From positions 558,001 to 622,000 of the forward strand of contig JACRBN010000026.1 of NCBI GenBank assembly GCA_016213105.1: a DNA stretch of 64,000 bases, given 5' to 3'. A program made the translations under genes and the position numbers. The number at the start of each line of letters is the position of its first letter. Positions within the stretch are counted from its first letter, which is position 1. The notes under the pieces were generated by a model, which worked only from the letters and a program-made list of their open reading frames with translations, did not search any database and was not told the DNA's origin. Positions 7,921 through 15,953 of the stretch are shown here, piece after piece. This DNA is from Chloroflexota bacterium (lineage in GTDB: Bacteria > Chloroflexota > Anaerolineae > Anaerolineales > Villigracilaceae).

Positions 7921-8712
7921 TTACGCGGATTTTTTTGAATAGTGATTGCAAAAAAATCTTGCTTCACACAGTTGACATGATGGATTAATTTCTGAACAGA
8001 TGCCGCGTTCAATGCCAAATTCTTTTGATTGAACTTGCCCAAAGGCTACAAAAACGATATCAATGTAGCGAATAGGATGACCTGTCGTCTCAGCTATTTT
8101 TCTGCCTTGAATAATGGCTTGAAGGTATTGTTCCCTGGAATTGATAAGTCCCAATCTCTCAAAAATTCGGCAAATCACTCTATCAGGTTTCAAAACAGGA
8201 AAACCAATATCAGTAAGAAAATGATATACGGTAATTTTCCCTAAACCTGAAAATCTATCTTCCAGTTCTTCTGTTAATAGGAAAAGATTCTCAAAAGATT
8301 GGCGAGCGTTAAAGCCGTCGATATAGTTTTGAATAGAACCATGTTCTTGGAGAATGGATTGGAAAACCTTGGCATTTTCTACACATGATTCTATTTTTCT
8401 GCGATTTCGAATCATTCCTTTGTCTGCAAGAATACCTTTGATTTCTTTCTCGCCATATTTAGCAATCAGTTCGTAATTTTGAAAGTGTTTATGGATAGTA
8501 TTGATTTTTGCAGTAACTGTAGCCGCACGGAAACCTGAATAAAAAATAACATCGACAAGGACGCGGTAATAATCGCTATTTGAAAAACTCTTTCCTTCAA
8601 TTTGCTTAAACCAGTTTAAATTTGCCTGAATTGATTCGACTGCAAGGTGCTTTGATCCCTCACTAATCAGAGACGTTTCGATGGCATCAAAAATCTTCTT
8701 GTAATCTTTCAT
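7921..8712 (-). CDS. HhH-GPD DNA glycosylase with a 4Fe-4S cluster motif
   Basis: The 263-residue base-excision repair enzyme is related to both 3-methyladenine glycosylase I and endonuclease III. The helix-hairpin-helix region with the GLGKITVYHFL segment is followed by KPDRVICRI, whose Asp is the expected catalytic residue. The C-terminus carries the Cys pattern C-x6-C-x2-C-x5-C typical of the endonuclease III cluster. The N-terminal half (YYRVLVDVIFYSGFRAAT) looks more like 3-methyladenine glycosylase families. It is clearly richer in A+T than metH on one side and the genes beyond, suggesting transfer. It overlaps the upstream DUF5946 gene by 26 bases (ATG 8712; GTG 8727 is possible) and shares the riboswitch transcript. 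Its last codons and stop lie in a dispersed repeat (about 7911-7938). The substrate is uncertain. Confidence 0.82.
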   Translation of the reverse strand: MKDYKKIFDAIETSLISEGSKHLAVESIQANLNWFKQIEGKSFSNSDYYRVLVDVIFYSGFRAATVTAKINTIHKHFQNYELIAKYGEKEIKGILADKGMIRNRRKIESCVENAKVFQSILQEHGSIQNYIDGFNARQSFENLFLLTEELEDRFSGLGKITVYHFLTDIGFPVLKPDRVICRIFERLGLINSREQYLQAIIQGRKIAETTGHPIRYIDIVFVAFGQVQSKEFGIERGICSEINPSCQLCEARFFCNHYSKKSA

Positions 8713-9124
8713 GTTTTTCTTTTTCACTTTCTTCTAGCACGGATCTCGCCCACGCGGTCACGTCTGCGCAATACTCCTCGACGTTCTCCGCGCGGACATC
8801 CAGAATCGTCTTTGTCCATGTGGATTTTTGGATGATGCGCTGACCATCCCGCGATTTGATTTTGAAGGTACGCTTGCCGCTGTCGACCAGATCCCTGTTC
8901 TGCTTTCGAATGAAGGCGGGCGGTTTATTGTCCACGAGGAATTCTCTCAATAACTCTCGCTCATGCAGCCAGCCTTCACGGGTCAACTGGCTGGAGTGTT
9001 GCAGCATGTACGCGCTCACGGTCAGGTGGTGGATGGCGCCGTAGCCTGCATCGGTAAACTCCAGCGCGAGGAATTCGTCGAAGCGGGAGCGGCAATTCAC
9101 GGCGCCACATTCGGGACAAATCAT
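8687..9124 (-). CDS. DUF5946 family protein
   Basis: The 145-residue protein starts with MICPECGAVNC, a likely metal-binding Cys cluster. FDEFLALEFTDAGYGAIHH and TVSAYMLQH follow, segments I associate with DUF5946. No catalytic function is known for the family. It is the first gene after the SAM riboswitch terminator, with its ATG 13 bases beyond the end of the T-run. The next gene overlaps its 3' end. Its position makes it a candidate for a methionine- or SAM-related role, or a passenger in the metH operon. Confidence 0.7.
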   Translation of the reverse strand: MICPECGAVNCRSRFDEFLALEFTDAGYGAIHHLTVSAYMLQHSSQLTREGWLHERELLREFLVDNKPPAFIRKQNRDLVDSGKRTFKIKSRDGQRIIQKSTWTKTILDVRAENVEEYCADVTAWARSVLEESEKEKHERLQEDF

Positions 9125-9136
9125 CTCACAGCCTCA

Positions 9137-9165
9137 CAATAAAAACGCCTCTCAAGGGAGAGGCG
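9137..9165 (-). terminator. Intrinsic terminator of the SAM riboswitch expression platform
   Basis: On the minus strand the stem CGCCTCTC/GAGAGGCG (9146-9165) with a four-base loop is followed by TTTTTATTG. It sits between the aptamer and the first gene, as expected for transcriptional control. Confidence 0.9.
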
Positions 9166-9187
9166 ACACGCACAGTGCATATCATCT

Positions 9188-9286
9188 CTCATCTCCCGGA
9201 CAATCGTCCGCCGAAATTGGCACCGTGTTCGCTGGGAACGGTTGCCGAGGCTTCAAAGGGTCGGTCCCTCAGCCTCTCTGGATGAG
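9188..9286 (-). ncRNA. SAM-I (S-box) riboswitch aptamer
   Basis: Read on the minus strand, the element starts CTCATCCAGAGAGGCTGAGG, continues with GGGACCGACCCTTTGAAGCC, then CGGCAACC and GGTGCCAATT. It closes with GATGAG pairing to CTCATC. These are the conserved P1, GAGGGA, GAA and GGTGCCA blocks of the S-box. SAM binding should favour the terminator at 9137-9165 and shut off DUF5946, the glycosylase and metH. The element lies about 1.3 kb upstream of metH. Confidence 0.95.
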
Positions 9287-9307
9287 TCTTCCGTAAAGTA
9301 TTTGCGT

Positions 9308-9336
9308 TTTATATCATGGCAGGGTAGGAATGTCAA
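9308..9336 (-). promoter_or_regulatory. Sigma70-type promoter of the SAM riboswitch operon
   Basis: On the minus strand TTGACA (9336-9331) and TATAAA (9313-9308) are separated by 17 bases. The start point would fall just before the aptamer. Confidence 0.82.
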
Positions 9337-9443
9337 ACCAGCCATCCGCAGCAGGGCTGACTTCCCGTGACTTCAATTTTTCCCGGGATGGTTTTGTTGT
9401 ATACTTGCATTAAGGATTTCTTTATTCGTTAACGAGAAACGCC

Positions 9444-10421
9444 ATGAGAAACGTGGAACCCTTGCGCGCCTTCGACCAGATCAAGCTGTTGGCGGATTCC
9501 CGCCGCATGGAGATTCTGCGTCTGCTCATGGCCTCCTCCGCCACCCTCACCCAACTCGCGCGGATCCTCGGCCAGTCCCCGGCCTGGGTCAGGCATCACA
9601 TCCTGGCGCTCGAGTCCGCGGATTTGATCGAGCTGGCCGAAACCCGCACCACGGGCAAGGTCACGGAAAAATTCTATCGCGCCAAAGCCAGCGCCCTGCT
9701 CCTGCAGGAAGTCATCCTGCCCAAAAGCAAAAGGCCCGCCGTCATCTTTTCGGGCAGCCATGACCTGGCGCTGGAGGGTATCGCCGAGCGCCTGGCAAAG
9801 CACGTCACCCTGCTCAGCCTGCCGGTCGGCTCGCTGGACGGGCTGGTCAACCTGCGCCAGGGATTGTGCCAGATCTCCGGTGCGCACATCCTGGACGAGA
9901 GCGGCGAGTACAACACGCCCACCGTCCGCCACCTCTTCCCCGACCGCGACATGGACGTCATCACCCTGGCCTACCGTACCCAGGGTTTGATGCTGGCGGG
10001 GGGCAATCCCAAAGGAATAAAAAGTATTGCCGACCTGCCGCGCCCGGGCGTGTGCTTTGTCAATCGCAATGCAGGCTCGGGCACCCGCCTGTGGCTGGAT
10101 GCGGAGCTGCGCAGGCGCGGCATCCCCGCCGAAACGATTCAAGGCTATGAGACCGCCGTCAAGACCCACAGCGAGGCCGCCGCGTTGATCGAAACGGGCA
10201 GTGCGGATGTTTCGCTTGGTTTGCAGGCGGCCGCCCATCAGCACGGACTCGACTTCATCCCGCTCTTCGAAGAACGCTACGATCTCGTCCTGCCGCGCGA
10301 GCAGGAAAAACCGCTGCATCCCCTGCTCGATTACCTTCAAACGCTGGCCTTTCGTCAATCCTTATCGGTGCTGACAGGCTATAACCCAACCCATACTGGT
10401 GAGCAAATCCTTGTCCATTAA
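9444..10421 (+). CDS. ArsR-like HTH regulator with a periplasmic-binding-like sensor domain
   Basis: Residues 1-95 form a winged helix (LADSRRMEILRLLMAS, then LARILGQSPAWVRHHI). Residues about 110-325 resemble the PBP-like domain (PF12727 type) found in molybdate-responsive proteins; NRNAGSGTRLWLDAELRRRG is its most typical segment. The soluble one-component regulator would sense an oxyanion or molybdopterin-related ligand in the cytoplasm. It is the first gene of the Mo/W cluster on the same strand, 53 bases before the first lipoprotein, so local regulation is likely. TATACT at 9410-9415 is a possible -10. A short GC hairpin (10428-10447) without a T-run lies after it. Confidence 0.8.
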   Translation: MRNVEPLRAFDQIKLLADSRRMEILRLLMASSATLTQLARILGQSPAWVRHHILALESADLIELAETRTTGKVTEKFYRAKASALLLQEVILPKSKRPAVIFSGSHDLALEGIAERLAKHVTLLSLPVGSLDGLVNLRQGLCQISGAHILDESGEYNTPTVRHLFPDRDMDVITLAYRTQGLMLAGGNPKGIKSIADLPRPGVCFVNRNAGSGTRLWLDAELRRRGIPAETIQGYETAVKTHSEAAALIETGSADVSLGLQAAAHQHGLDFIPLFEERYDLVLPREQEKPLHPLLDYLQTLAFRQSLSVLTGYNPTHTGEQILVH

Positions 10422-10474
10422 AGAATAACGGACGGAGCCCCGTCCGTACCCAAACACCATCAAGGAGTTTTTCC

Positions 10475-11947
10475 ATGAAACTGCATATTCGTTTGATTCT
10501 GAGCGGCCTGCTCTTGGTCGCTCTGGCCCTTGGTTTCGCCGCCTGCGCCCCCCAGACGGAACCTGCGCCCACGCCGACCTCCGCCCCTGTCGCAACGGAA
10601 GTCCAGGCCACCGAAGCGCCCGCTGAAGTCGTCCTGGAGTTCGTCGGCGCGGCGGAGACGAAGTCCTTCACCCTGGCCGACTTGCAGGCCCTGCCCGTCA
10701 CCGAAGGGTTCGCGGGCACCAAGAGCAGCACGGGCAAGATCACCCCGCCCGTTACGTTCAAGGGCGTGTCCCTGAAAGACCTGGCCGCCGCGGCCGGCGG
10801 CCTGGATGCGGACAGCGGCTTTAACCTGGTCGCCAAGGATGGCTACGGCATCACCTTCTCGCTCGACCAGATCGATAACGGCACCTTTACAGCCTATGAT
10901 CCCGCCACGGGCGACGAGCTCAAGAACCCCGTCGAGCTGACCGCCATGCTGGCCTACGAAGTGGACGGCCAGCCGCTGAACGTGGAACAGGACGGTTACC
11001 TGCGCCTGGTCATCGTCAGCGCCGAGCCGACCCAGGTCACCGACGGTCACTGGTCGGTCAAATGGGTCACCACGGTCGAGACCAAGTCCATGGTCGAGGA
11101 ATGGAACCTGCAAGCCGAAGGCGCCATCTCCGAGAGCATCGACCGCGCCAGCGTGGAATCCTGCGGCGCGCCGCAGTGCCACGGCACCAGTTGGACGGAC
11201 GACAAGGCCCAGGAATGGGTGGGCGTTCCGCTCTGGCTGTTCGTCGGCACGGTGGATGACGAGATCGCGCACGAAGGCCCCGCCTTCAACGACGCTCTGG
11301 CCGACGGCGGCTACAGCGTGGATGTGATCGCGGCCGACGGCTACACCGTCACCTTCGACGCCGCGCGCGTCAAACGCAACGACAACATCCTGGTGGCCTT
11401 CAAGGTCAACAACAATCCGCTCGACGAGAAATACTTCCCGCTGCGCCTGGTTGGCTCGGATTTGCAGAAGAACGAGATGGCTGGACAGATCGCCACCATC
11501 AAGGTGCTGGTCGAAGCCATCGCCGCGACTGAACCCGCTGCCACCGAACCTGCCGCCACCGAGCCCGCGGTTGGCCCCGTGACTGAGGCCGATGCCACGC
11601 TGAGAATCGAAGGCGCCGTCAACCAGCCGGTCTTCCTGAACGAAGCCGCCCTGCGCGCGCTGGAAGTGGTCAAGATCAACGCGCCGAACGCCAAGGGCGT
11701 GGCCGCCGATTTCGAAGGTGTGCGCCTGAGCACCCTGCTCGAACTGGCAGGCGTCAAGGACAGCGCCACCACCGTGCGCTTCACCGCTTCGGATGGCTAT
11801 TACTCCGAGGTCAAGCTGGCCGACTTGAAAGCCTGCACCGACTGCCTGCTGGGCTTCACCAATACGCTTGAAAAATTCAAGCTGGTGATGCCAGGCATGA
11901 CCAGCGATGTCTGGGTCAAGGACATCATCAAGATCACGGTTCGTTAG
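10475..11947 (+). CDS. Lipoprotein with three molybdopterin-oxidoreductase-like domains
   Basis: The start is ATG 10475 with AGGAG upstream. The 490-residue product has a lipoprotein signal (LGFAAC, Cys 25) and a Pro/Thr/Ala stalk. Three copies follow of a fold resembling the sulfite-oxidase-type molybdopterin domain, at about 55-200, 205-350 and 385-490. Each has a SFTLADLQALP-like strand and helix; the third is FLNEAALRALE. The middle copy carries SCGAPQCHG, the position where the enzyme family has its Mo-ligand Cys; the other two lack it. It is exported, so catalysis with a cytoplasmically loaded cofactor is doubtful. It may instead bind oxyanion or cofactor for the neighbouring transporters. 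Function is inferred from context only. Confidence 0.7.
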   Translation: MKLHIRLILSGLLLVALALGFAACAPQTEPAPTPTSAPVATEVQATEAPAEVVLEFVGAAETKSFTLADLQALPVTEGFAGTKSSTGKITPPVTFKGVSLKDLAAAAGGLDADSGFNLVAKDGYGITFSLDQIDNGTFTAYDPATGDELKNPVELTAMLAYEVDGQPLNVEQDGYLRLVIVSAEPTQVTDGHWSVKWVTTVETKSMVEEWNLQAEGAISESIDRASVESCGAPQCHGTSWTDDKAQEWVGVPLWLFVGTVDDEIAHEGPAFNDALADGGYSVDVIAADGYTVTFDAARVKRNDNILVAFKVNNNPLDEKYFPLRLVGSDLQKNEMAGQIATIKVLVEAIAATEPAATEPAATEPAVGPVTEADATLRIEGAVNQPVFLNEAALRALEVVKINAPNAKGVAADFEGVRLSTLLELAGVKDSATTVRFTASDGYYSEVKLADLKACTDCLLGFTNTLEKFKLVMPGMTSDVWVKDIIKITVR

Positions 11948-12037
11948 TATCCCGACAAGTTAAACCTGTAGGGCAAATTGCCAATTTTGCCGGGCGCAAT
12001 TTAGCAAATTGCGCTACACCTTCATCTGGTAACGGCA
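11948..12037. repeat. Composite palindromic repeat, copy A
   Basis: It starts with CGACAAGTTAAA, followed by a GGCAAATTG/CAATTTTGCC palindrome, a GCGCAATTTAG/CAAATTGCGC palindrome and CTTCATCTGGTAACGGCA. Copies B (30391-30480) and C (51287-51371) have the same order; a partial copy is at 36996-37021. Confidence 0.88.
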
Positions 12038-12057
12038 TTGAAAACCGAAAAGAGAAC

Positions 12058-12085
12058 GGGGTGGGATGCAAATCCCACCCTTTTC
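12058..12085 (+). terminator. Terminator-like hairpin before wtpA
   Basis: GGGTGGGAT/ATCCCACCC with a four-base loop is followed by TTTT. It probably separates the first lipoprotein from the wtpA unit. Confidence 0.6.
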
Positions 12086-12147
12086 GAACATCAAAAAAAT
12101 GGCGCGGAATGGCATTCCGCGATCAACGGTTAGTTTGAAAGAAATTT

Positions 12148-13218
12148 ATGTCCTCGAAATTATTCCGCTTGTTCATTATTTTCTCGCTCGGGCTGGGACT
12201 CGGCTCCTGTAACGGGCAGCAACCGTCAGCGGAGAAAACTCCGCTGGTGGTGTTCGCCGCTGGGAGTCTGATCCTCCCGTTCGCGCACATCGAAGAAGCC
12301 TTCGAGGCGCGTTATCCCAACATCGACGTGCAGGCCGAGTATCACGGCAGCATCCAGGTCATGCGGCACGTAACCGAGTTGCGGGAAGAGATCGACGTGG
12401 TGGCGACCGCCGACGCCGCGCTGATCCCGATGTTGATGTATGCCAACAACGTGCCCGAGACGGGCCAGCCCTACGCGGACTGGTATATCAGTTTCGCGAG
12501 CAATCACCTGGCGCTGGCCTACTCGCCCGAAAGCAAATACGCGGACGAGATCAACGCCTCCAACTGGATGGAAGTGCTGGCGCGGCCTGACGTGAAGGTC
12601 GGTTTCTCCGATCCGCGCTTCGACGCCTCGGGCTATCGCACGCTGATGGCCTTCGCGTTGACCGAGATCGCCGAGGGCCGCTACGATCGCTTTGGCCCGA
12701 TGTTCGATGGACAGTTCACGTATCCGATCACGATCTTCCGCGACGACGACCTGACCACCGTCACTGTGCCAGAGATTTTGGAGACCAAGTCAGGTTCGCA
12801 TATCTTCCTGCGCGGCGCGAGCATTCAGTTGATCGCCCTGCTCGAATCGGGCGACCTGGATTATGCCTTCGAGTACGAGAGCGTCATCCAGCAGCATGGA
12901 CTTAAGTTGCTGTCCCTGCCGACCGAGGTCAACCTGGGTGATGCCTCCTCTGCGGATTTTTACAGGCAGGTGCAGGTCAACCTGGACTTCCAGCGCTTCG
13001 CCTCGCTCAAGCCGCAGTTCCGCGGCGAGCGCATCGGCTATGGCATCACCATCCCGTCCAACGCGCCACACGCGGATGAGGCCGCCCTGTTCATTGCATT
13101 CCTGCTTTCGCCTGAAGGCCGCGCTTTGATGGAAGCCGATCATCATCCGCTGTTCGAGATATTCATCGCGGACGGCCTTCCGAATCTGCCCACGGATTTG
13201 CAGGCCTTGTGTGAATAA
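12148..13218 (+). CDS. wtpA: Molybdate/tungstate ABC transporter substrate-binding lipoprotein
   Basis: The 356-residue protein has a short signal with the lipobox LGLGSC, then LVVFAAGSLILPF, the opening strand and oxyanion-binding loop of the Mod/Wtp/Tup class II binding proteins. YHGSIQVMRHV supplies the second ligand loop, and the GFSDPRFDASGYRT segment is characteristic of WtpA. It should capture molybdate or tungstate outside the membrane for the WtpB permease next to it. Whether it prefers W or Mo cannot be read from the sequence. No dedicated ATPase gene follows wtpB. Confidence 0.88.
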   Translation: MSSKLFRLFIIFSLGLGLGSCNGQQPSAEKTPLVVFAAGSLILPFAHIEEAFEARYPNIDVQAEYHGSIQVMRHVTELREEIDVVATADAALIPMLMYANNVPETGQPYADWYISFASNHLALAYSPESKYADEINASNWMEVLARPDVKVGFSDPRFDASGYRTLMAFALTEIAEGRYDRFGPMFDGQFTYPITIFRDDDLTTVTVPEILETKSGSHIFLRGASIQLIALLESGDLDYAFEYESVIQQHGLKLLSLPTEVNLGDASSADFYRQVQVNLDFQRFASLKPQFRGERIGYGITIPSNAPHADEAALFIAFLLSPEGRALMEADHHPLFEIFIADGLPNLPTDLQALCE

Positions 13219-13230
13219 TGATAAGCGCAT

Positions 13231-13341
13231 GTCGTTGCGAGCGAGCGCTCTTCAGCGAGCGAAGCAACCTCATGATGAGGTACAGGGGATTGCTTCGGGC
13301 GCCTGCCCTGAGTTTTTCGAAGGGATCGCCCTCGCAATGAC
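13231..13341. repeat. MITE-like repeat with GTCGTTGCGAG / CTCGCAATGAC ends
   Basis: The 111-bp segment between wtpA and wtpB has inverted termini GTCGTTGCGAG and CTCGCAATGAC and internal GAAGCAACCTC-type blocks. A shorter relative with the same ends lies at 14606-14681. I see no clear target duplication. Confidence 0.65.
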
Positions 13342-13347
13342 GTCTGA

Positions 13348-14133
13348 ATGAATCATCGCAATCAGCTCTTTAACTTTGCATTTTCCTTCCTGGGCGGGCT
13401 GCTCCTGCTGTTCATCCTCGCGCCGCTGGGCATGACCCTGCTGGGCACGACGCCCGCGCAATTCTGGCAGTCGCTAACTGACGCGGAAGTGCTGCGTTCC
13501 ATCGGGCTGACCTTCCTGGCGGCGGGCATCGCCACCGCGCTGGCCCTGGTCACGGGCGTGCCGCTGGCTTACCTGCTGGCGCGCCGCAAATTCCGCGGCA
13601 AGGGATTGATCGAGGCGGTCGTCAACCTGCCCGTGATCATTCCGCACACGGCGGCGGGCGTGGCGCTCCTGCTCGTGCTGGGACGACATGGCCTGTTTGG
13701 CCGCTGGCTGGCTCCGCTCGGGCTGACCTTCACCGACAACGTTGCGGGCATCGTGGCGGGCATGTTGTTTGTCAGTCTGCCCTTTCTGGTCAACATGAGC
13801 CGCGAGTCCTTCGCGCTGGTGGACGAGGAACTGGAGCGCGTGGCCCTGGCCGATGGCGCCAGCCTGGCCCAGGCCTTTCTGCTGGTCACCCTGCCGCTGG
13901 CCTGGCGCGGCGTGATGGCGGGCGCGGTGATGATGTGGGCGCGCGGCATCAGCGAGTTCGGTGCGGTCGTCATCCTGGCCTATCACCCCAAGATCGTGCC
14001 CGTGCTGGTCTACGAACGCCTGCAGGGATTTGGCCTCTCCGCGGCCCAGCCTGTGGCGGCCCTGCTGATCCTGATCGCGATCCTGACCCTCCTGGTGGTG
14101 CGGGTCGCGTTGGATGCAAAACAAATCGATTGA
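13348..14133 (+). CDS. wtpB: Molybdate/tungstate ABC transporter permease
   Basis: The 261-residue membrane protein has about six helices. It carries the ABC-permease EAA loop in the segment DEELERVALADGASLAQAF followed by VTLPLAW, which contacts the ATPase. It forms the channel for the WtpA-delivered oxyanion. The start ATG 13348 falls seven bases after the MITE-like repeat, so the native ribosome site may have been altered by that insertion. The nearest ATPase on the strand is tupC, 3.5 kb downstream, which may serve both permeases. Confidence 0.86.
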   Translation: MNHRNQLFNFAFSFLGGLLLLFILAPLGMTLLGTTPAQFWQSLTDAEVLRSIGLTFLAAGIATALALVTGVPLAYLLARRKFRGKGLIEAVVNLPVIIPHTAAGVALLLVLGRHGLFGRWLAPLGLTFTDNVAGIVAGMLFVSLPFLVNMSRESFALVDEELERVALADGASLAQAFLLVTLPLAWRGVMAGAVMMWARGISEFGAVVILAYHPKIVPVLVYERLQGFGLSAAQPVAALLILIAILTLLVVRVALDAKQID

Positions 14134-14145
14134 AAAGGAAATTTT

Positions 14146-14604
14146 ATGAAACGAAATATCTCCGTGCTGATGTTGATCCTCCTCGCCCTGACCCTGGCCG
14201 CCTGCGCCCCTGCGGCCACCCAGCCCGCCGCTGACGGGCCCAAGACGCCCCAGGCCCTCCAGCCCACGGCGATTTCGGGCGCGCTCTTCCAGGTGATCCT
14301 GCCCGACGGCTCCAGTGTCGGCATCACGCTCGACCAGCTCAAATCCCTGCCGCTGGCGCAATTGACCGTGGACGGCAAGACCGAGGAAGGCCCGAAACTG
14401 ATGGACATCCTGACCCTGGCGGGCGTGACCGATTTCAGCGAAGTCTCGCTGACAGGTTCCAGCGCTCCCGTCACGCTGACGCGCGAACAGGTGGACGACA
14501 ACACCATCCTTGACTTCAATAATCACGGCACGCTGAAACTATCCACCACCTACGTCCCCAAAGCGGACTGGACGAAGGACATCAGCACGATCACTGTTAA
14601 ATGA
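14146..14604 (+). CDS. Small lipoprotein with one molybdopterin-oxidoreductase-like domain
   Basis: The 152-residue product has a lipobox (LTLAAC, Cys 21) and a short Ala/Pro stalk. One domain follows, similar to the third repeat of the 490-residue lipoprotein: GITLDQLKSLPLAQL, then GPKLMDILTLAGV and a C-terminal WTKDISTITVK. No Cys is present at the Mo-ligand position. It starts 12 bases after wtpB with AAGGA upstream, so it is co-transcribed and probably assists the same transport system at the cell surface. No enzyme activity is inferred. Confidence 0.68.
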   Translation: MKRNISVLMLILLALTLAACAPAATQPAADGPKTPQALQPTAISGALFQVILPDGSSVGITLDQLKSLPLAQLTVDGKTEEGPKLMDILTLAGVTDFSEVSLTGSSAPVTLTREQVDDNTILDFNNHGTLKLSTTYVPKADWTKDISTITVK

Positions 14605-14605
14605 C

Positions 14606-14681
14606 GTCGTTGCGACCTTCGGGAAGCAACCTCCCAATAACCTGAGATTGCTTCGCGGCAACGAACGCCGCTCGCAATGAC
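14606..14681. repeat. MITE-like repeat with GTCGTTGCGA / TCGCAATGAC ends
   Basis: The 76-bp element has the same termini as 13231-13341 and shares the GAAGCAACCTC and GATTGCTTCG blocks. It fills the gap between the small lipoprotein and the GIDDTD gene. Confidence 0.62.
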
Positions 14682-14692
14682 ATGAGGTAATT

Positions 14693-15415
14693 ATGAAATA
14701 CCTGATTGGCATCGATGATACGGACAATCTCGAAAGCCGCGGCACGGGACATCGCGTCCGCCAGCTCGCGGATTGGCTGGCCGAAAATCACCTGGCCGCG
14801 CCGCTGGGAATCACGCGCCATCAGTTGTTGGTGGATCCGCAGATTCCCTACACGTCCCACAACAGTTCCGCCTGCCTGCGCGCGGAGTCGGATGCGCCCG
14901 CGGAGTTGTGGCAGGCCTGCCGCGAGTTCCTGCTACGCGAGAGCGCGGAAGGCTCGGATGCGGGCCTGTGCCTCGCGCCGTGGGATTCGGTCAACGAGTG
15001 CCTCGTCTCGTTTGCCCGCCGCGCCAAGATCACCGTGCTGACCATGCTCGAAGCGGAGCAGACCGCCTTCGATAACGGCATCCAACTCGAAGGGCTGACG
15101 GGCACGCGTGGCGGCATCATCGGCGCGTTGGCGGGAGTCGGCCTGCATCGGCAGGGGAACGATGGCCGCTACCTTTGGCTGCCTGGCTTGCGCGAATTGC
15201 GCGGCAAACTGCCCGTCTCCGAAATCTGCGCGCTCGGTCATGTGGAGCGTGTCTGCACGTTGAGCCACACCAACCTGCACCCCAAAACGGTTGTCGACGT
15301 CGGCGAATGGATTCGCCCCATTCCGCGCGACGGTTTAGCCACCCTGTATGTTGAGGAGAAAAATCATGAATGGTACTGCCTCTCTAAGGAACACATCAAG
15401 AGCCTTTCCAACTGA
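14693..15415 (+). CDS. GIDDTD-motif protein related to the TiaS-type N-terminal domain
   Basis: The 240-residue cytoplasmic protein begins MKYLIGIDDTDNLESRGTG, the acidic nucleotide-binding motif known from archaeal tRNA(Ile2) agmatinylcytidine synthetase (TiaS). HNSSACLRAE and GTRGGIIGALAGVGL, a probable phosphate-binding region, follow. It is about half the length of TiaS and lacks the zinc-ribbon and OB-fold part, so tRNA modification is unlikely to be its role. It lies within the Mo/W cluster, and its 3' end overlaps the next gene by 50 bases, so the two are translationally coupled. An ATP-dependent step in cofactor or metal handling is possible. Confidence 0.65.
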   Translation: MKYLIGIDDTDNLESRGTGHRVRQLADWLAENHLAAPLGITRHQLLVDPQIPYTSHNSSACLRAESDAPAELWQACREFLLRESAEGSDAGLCLAPWDSVNECLVSFARRAKITVLTMLEAEQTAFDNGIQLEGLTGTRGGIIGALAGVGLHRQGNDGRYLWLPGLRELRGKLPVSEICALGHVERVCTLSHTNLHPKTVVDVGEWIRPIPRDGLATLYVEEKNHEWYCLSKEHIKSLSN

Positions 15416-15941
15416 GTGGACGCTTCCCTGGTGGGAAGCCCTGCTCCTGATGGGCAGCGGCGTGTTGGCGGTGATCCTGCACCGCAGTTTCGACGCCTCG
15501 CTCAGCCTGCCTGGTCACCACGGCATCGAGTGGATGGCGCTGATGGTCATCGGACGCCTGTCCTCGCGTTATCGCGGCGCGGGCACGCTGACCAGCGTCG
15601 GCGCCGCGCTGGCGTCCACCATCCCCATGTGGCGCGGCGGCGACCCGTTCACCCCGCTGCTGTACATGCTGCCCGGCCCCGTCATGGATCTGGCCTTCCG
15701 CTACCTGCCACGCTACGCCGACAAGGTCTGGTTCCTGATGTTCGTGGCGGGCATGGCGCACATGACCAAACCCGTGACGCGCCTCATCATCAACCTGACC
15801 ACGGGCTGGCCGTTCGGCTCGTTCCGTTTTGGCATCGCCTATCCCGTGCTGGGTCACTTTTTCTATGGTGCAATCGGCGGCTTGCTCGGCGCCCTGGTCA
15901 TTCTGGGCATGCGCAAACTGTCTGATAAAAACAAACCTTAA
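15366..15941 (+). CDS. Small polytopic membrane protein in the Mo/W cluster
   Basis: The 191-residue protein (ATG 15366 with GAGGAG upstream; the earlier start at 15348 lacks this site) has about five or six hydrophobic segments with short loops. Length and topology recall S-components of energy-coupling-factor transporters, but I see no diagnostic motif. It overlaps the GIDDTD gene and precedes tupA by 12 bases. Both facts argue for a role in the same oxyanion or cofactor process. I do not recognise the family. Confidence 0.62.
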   Translation: MNGTASLRNTSRAFPTEWTLPWWEALLLMGSGVLAVILHRSFDASLSLPGHHGIEWMALMVIGRLSSRYRGAGTLTSVGAALASTIPMWRGGDPFTPLLYMLPGPVMDLAFRYLPRYADKVWFLMFVAGMAHMTKPVTRLIINLTTGWPFGSFRFGIAYPVLGHFFYGAIGGLLGALVILGMRKLSDKNKP

Positions 15942-15953
15942 AGGATTGGATGT

